Assembly: GCF_000332075.2 (NCBI RefSeq)
Contig: NZ_ALVU02000001.1
Span: 1,994,323 to 2,058,322, forward strand
Reading direction: 5' to 3'
From: Synechocystis sp. PCC 7509
GTDB taxonomy: Bacteria > Cyanobacteriota > Cyanobacteriia > Cyanobacteriales > Chroococcidiopsidaceae
Length of the DNA stretch: 64,000 bases
The first letter of the stretch is position 1, and each line of letters starts with the position of its first letter. A program made the translations under genes and the position numbers. Below, piece by piece: positions 58,951 through 64,000 of the stretch. The notes under the pieces were generated by a model. The model was not told where the DNA came from and ran no database searches. It worked only from the letters and a program-made list of their open reading frames with translations.

Positions 58951-59002
58951 CTGAGTCTCAACTCAGTCAGAACCTTGAAAACTGCATAGAGAAAGCAAAT
59001 AG
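58951..59002 (+). promoter_or_regulatory. rRNA spacer hairpin and 5' half of the 23S processing stem
   Basis: Hairpin CTGAGT/ACTCAG (58951-58966) followed by 58972-59002 (accttgaaaactgcatagag…), which is nearly complementary over 30 bp to 61958-61987 downstream of 23S. The pair would form the long stem cut by RNase III to release 23S rRNA. Confidence 0.8.
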
Positions 59003-59052
59003 CAGGCAGATCCAAAAGGGTAAAACCTAATGTATCTGACAAATAGAAAACT

Positions 59053-61941
<2,889 letters not shown>

Positions 61942-61957
61942 TAATAAATCAATAAAA

Positions 61958-61987
61958 CTATTTGCTTCTCTATGCAGTCTTCAGGGT
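61958..61987 (+). promoter_or_regulatory. 3' half of the 23S processing stem
   Basis: Complementary to 58972-59002 with only a few differences, placed between 23S and 5S. Confidence 0.8.
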
Positions 61988-62015
61988 GCTGTGACCATTA
62001 CACACTCAACAAGTT

Positions 62016-62133
62016 TCCTGGTGCTTATGGCGCGGTGGAACCACTCCGACTCCATCCCGAACTCGGAAGTGAAACGCTGCTGCGGCGACGATACTTTGGG
62101 GGTTGCCCCACGGGACAATAGCTCAGTGCCAGG
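62016..62133 (+). rRNA. rrf: 5S ribosomal RNA
   Basis: About 118 nt; tcctggtgcttatggcgcgg pairs at its end with gtgccagg. Contains ccgaactcggaagtgaaac typical of bacterial 5S. Confidence 0.95.
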
Positions 62134-62136
62134 TCT

Positions 62137-62198
62137 ATCATTTAACATAAACAAAGCAGCCTCAGTTTATTGAGGCTGCTTTGTTTATGTTAAATGAT
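62137..62198 (+). terminator. rRNA operon terminator
   Basis: A 28-bp perfect stem (62137-62164 with 62171-62198) and a 6-nt loop, 4 bp after the 5S end. The distal part of the right arm is duplicated: a 24-bp unit ttgtttatgttaaatgat… occurs at 62181-62204 and again at 62205-62228. Confidence 0.85.
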
Positions 62199-62242
62199 TA
62201 AAATTTGTTTATGTTAAATGATTAAAATACGAGGACTGCTTA

Positions 62243-62475
62243 CTAAAATATTCGTGTCTGCCACCAGGAAGTATTTTTGATTTCATCCCGAATATTTTTG
62301 ATCTCTGCTTTCAGCTCTCTGATTTCATTTAACATATATTCTTTATACAAAAGACTTATTGCTTTTTGTAAGTCCGTAATTGCTTCTTTTTTTTCTCCTT
62401 TGTCATTGCGAATATATCCTCTCTCTATATACGCACTGATGTATTGAGGATCTAATTTAACGTCAGTTCGGGATA
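62243..62475 (-). pseudogene. C-terminal fragment of a TPR-repeat protein
   Basis: On the minus strand VKLDPQYISAYIERGYIRNDKGEKKEAITDLQKAI is one TPR unit, followed by a helical tail ending TSWWQTRIF (stop at 62243). Upstream the sequence passes into IS982 (gtcagttcgggataagg at about 62462), so the N-terminal repeats are missing and the gene is truncated by the element. Confidence 0.7.
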
Positions 62476-62545
62476 AGGAAAAAGCAAAAAAGGGGCAAAA
62501 CAGGTAGTCTGAAAGTACCAACTAATCAATCCACCTGGCTGCCTT

Positions 62546-63380
62546 ATGCTCAGTTTAGAAGAACTATTCTGCTCCGTCGATGATTTTTGCCAAATCTTTG
62601 AACCATTGTGGGAAAATCAATTGCTTGGTCACAATTTACAACGGCGCAAACGTAGGCGCACTTTATGTTTGAGCGAAATCATGACGATTATGATTGGCTT
62701 TCATCAGTCTTGTTACCGGAATTTTAAAACCTATTACGAGCGAAAAAGTGCAAGAAGATTGGCAGGCTTATTTTCCCAGACTTGTGAGCTATAACCGTTT
62801 TTTAGAGTGGATACCTAGCACTTTAATACCCTTGTGCGCCTATGTACGTTCTCGTTTTGGCTCTTGTAGTGGCATTAGTTTCATGGACTCCACTAGCCTC
62901 CGGGTCTGTCACAATAAGCGTATCAGTCAGCATAAAGTATTTAAGAATCTAGCGGCTCGTGGTAAGACTTCGGTAGATTGGTTTTTTGGTTTTAAACTCC
63001 ATCTGGTTGTCAATGACAAAGGTAAGGCGGCTTAACTTTCAGGTGACTCCAGGCAATATTGATGATCGTAAACCTGTTCCTAGATTACTACAATACCTTT
63101 TCGGTAAAGTGTTTGCAGACAAGGGTTACATTTCTCTAAAACTTACAAAAGATTTATTGGACAGTGTTGGCGTACAACTTATAACTAAGCTCAAGCGCAA
63201 CATGAAGCAGCGTTTGATGCCCCAGGTTGATCGATTGCTATTACGTAAAGTCTTCCGGGGGAAGATTCCCCCGGAGAGCTTTACGTAAACGTGCTGTGAT
63301 CGAAACTATTATTGACCAATTGAAGAATATTTCCCAGATAGAGCATTCAAGGCATCGTTCGCCAGTCAATTGCTTTGATA
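62546..63380 (+). pseudogene. IS982-family transposase, multiply frameshifted
   Basis: MLSLEELFCSVDDFCQIFEPLW starts at 62546. The frame changes near 62752 (extra A in cgaaaaagtg), after which VQEDWQAYFPRLVSYNRF, GISFMDSTSLRVCHN and SVDWFFGFKLHLVVND follow. It changes again near 63030 to FQVTPGNIDDRKPVP and VFADKGYIS. A 40-bp insertion at 63253-63292 shifts it once more to [20 protein letters not shown]. The protein is truncated after SPVN. It cannot be functional. Confidence 0.85.
63244..63292. repeat. Tiny palindromic insertion inside the IS982 transposase
   Basis: A palindrome (arms of 18 bp with 3 mismatches, gtaaag…ccggggga / tcccccgg…ctttac) sits between two copies of TTACGTAAA (63244-63252 and 63284-63292). 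Removing 40 bp restores the IS982 reading frame [10 protein letters not shown]. It resembles a very small mobile palindromic repeat. Confidence 0.65.
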
Positions 63381-63423
63381 CTAAGTTGCGATCAGAGGTA
63401 GTAGAGTAGTAAAACAGAGAAAC

Positions 63424-63945
63424 TTGGAAAAGGGAAATGGATATGTGGGTCAAGTAACGAAAGCCTGTTCTCACTTAGAAAAGGAGACAATCAAGCAAAA
63501 AATAAAGTTAGCGTCCTCTCATTGGGATAGACAAAAATGGCTTGTGATCTACAATGCACTAGCAGACCCTAGACTATCGGCTCAGATTGCGCGTCATTGT
63601 GGGGTGTCCCAAGGATTTGTCAGAAAAGTAATTCAGCAATATAACCGCACTGGAGAAATTGGATTATCTACTCCAGGCAAAGGAGGTAGACGTAATTGCT
63701 ATTTAAGTTGGGATGAGGAAAAACAACTAATAGATGGGTTTAAAGAAAAAGCCCGTCGTGGTCAAATAGCCACCGCAATTCAAATTAAACTTGCTTAGGA
63801 ACTTAAGTGTGGTTTTCCAGTACCTAAGACGACAATTTATCGCTGATTAGAGAGGCATCAATGGCGCAAAATTGTGCCAAGGTCTTCTCATCCAAAAAAA
63901 GACCCTAGTGCCATTGATGAATTTAAAAAAACTTCTCGTCTTTAG
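63424..63945 (+). pseudogene. IS630-family transposase, N-terminal part, with stops
   Basis: The winged-HTH region of an IS630/Tc1-like transposase: KQKWLVIYNALADPRLSAQIARHCGVS… is followed by GLSTPGKGGRRNCYLSWDEE. TAG at 63796 and TGA at about 63844 interrupt the frame (KLA-stop-ELKCG, TTIYR-stop-LERHQWRKIVPR), and another TAG follows DEFKKTSRL near 63943. The DDE domain is not in the window. It is inactive as it stands. Confidence 0.8.
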
Positions 63946-64000
63946 TTAGGCAAATAAATCAAACCAGGAATCCATCTGATACTAGACCAATAGTATTAAT

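Larger units (their letters stand above)
62462..63380 (+). mobile_element. Degenerate IS982-family element, 3' truncated
   Basis: The left end is probably near 62462 (gtcagttcgggataagg). The transposase sequence stops after SRHRSPVN at about 63372 without the expected C-terminus or right end. It is followed by an IS630 remnant, so the right part was probably lost or replaced by another element. Confidence 0.65.

Overview
The window is chromosomal DNA of a cyanobacterium. The octamer GCGATCGC (HIP1) occurs throughout, and several genes belong to cyanobacterial or plastid-shared families: PxcA/CemA, Ycf34, CGLD27/Ycf36, a UvrD-like 'recombinase' protein, a CobA-HemD fusion and TIGR03792. The 16S gene looks cyanobacterial; I lean weakly to a Chroococcidiopsis/Nostoc-like lineage and cannot fix the genus.

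Layout. 1-12.5 kb: a decayed Ser/Thr kinase, a UvrD-like helicase, proton-extrusion protein PxcA, two cobalamin genes, a multi-PAS hybrid histidine kinase and a GT39-like membrane glycosyltransferase. 12.7-14.8 kb: a DUF433/PIN-like toxin-antitoxin locus whose toxin gene is split by an IS5-family element. 14.9-31.1 kb: mostly housekeeping genes (initiator tRNA, asparaginase, yqeK-rsfS, queE, thrC, cobA-hemD, coaE, tldD, glycosyltransferases, cysteine desulfurase, CCA-adding enzyme, ycf34-tsaB) with one broken GH19 gene.

31.2-36.5 kb is an accessory island. It holds a TnpB-derived mini-element and three toxin-antitoxin modules (BrnTA, DUF5615/DUF433, MazEF) separated by HIP1-rich repeat arrays. 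Six of the HIP1 sites carry a 24-bp insert, three in each orientation. The island ends in three cassette-like genes (GNAT, HAD, SnoaL), each followed by an attC-like site, with no integrase in the window. This looks like an integron cassette cluster without its integrase, and it is the most interesting feature here.

36.7-56.8 kb returns to core genes (M16 peptidase, map, FKBP, cpdA-like, MscS, ahcY, DedA, ABC exporter, comEC, glyQ). It contains a TnpB-only IS200/IS605 element placed at the start codon of a small gene, a TIGR03792 gene with a premature stop, and a 206-bp MITE with TTAA duplications inside a NYN-LOTUS gene.

56.9-62.2 kb is a complete rRNA operon (16S, tRNA-Ile, tRNA-Ala, 23S, 5S) with promoter, processing stem and terminator. 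From 62.2 kb to the end lies mobile-element debris: a truncated TPR gene, a broken IS982 copy with a tiny palindromic insertion, and a broken IS630 copy.

A recurring theme is recent gene decay with visible single events: in-frame stops, one-base indels and insertions whose removal restores the frame.
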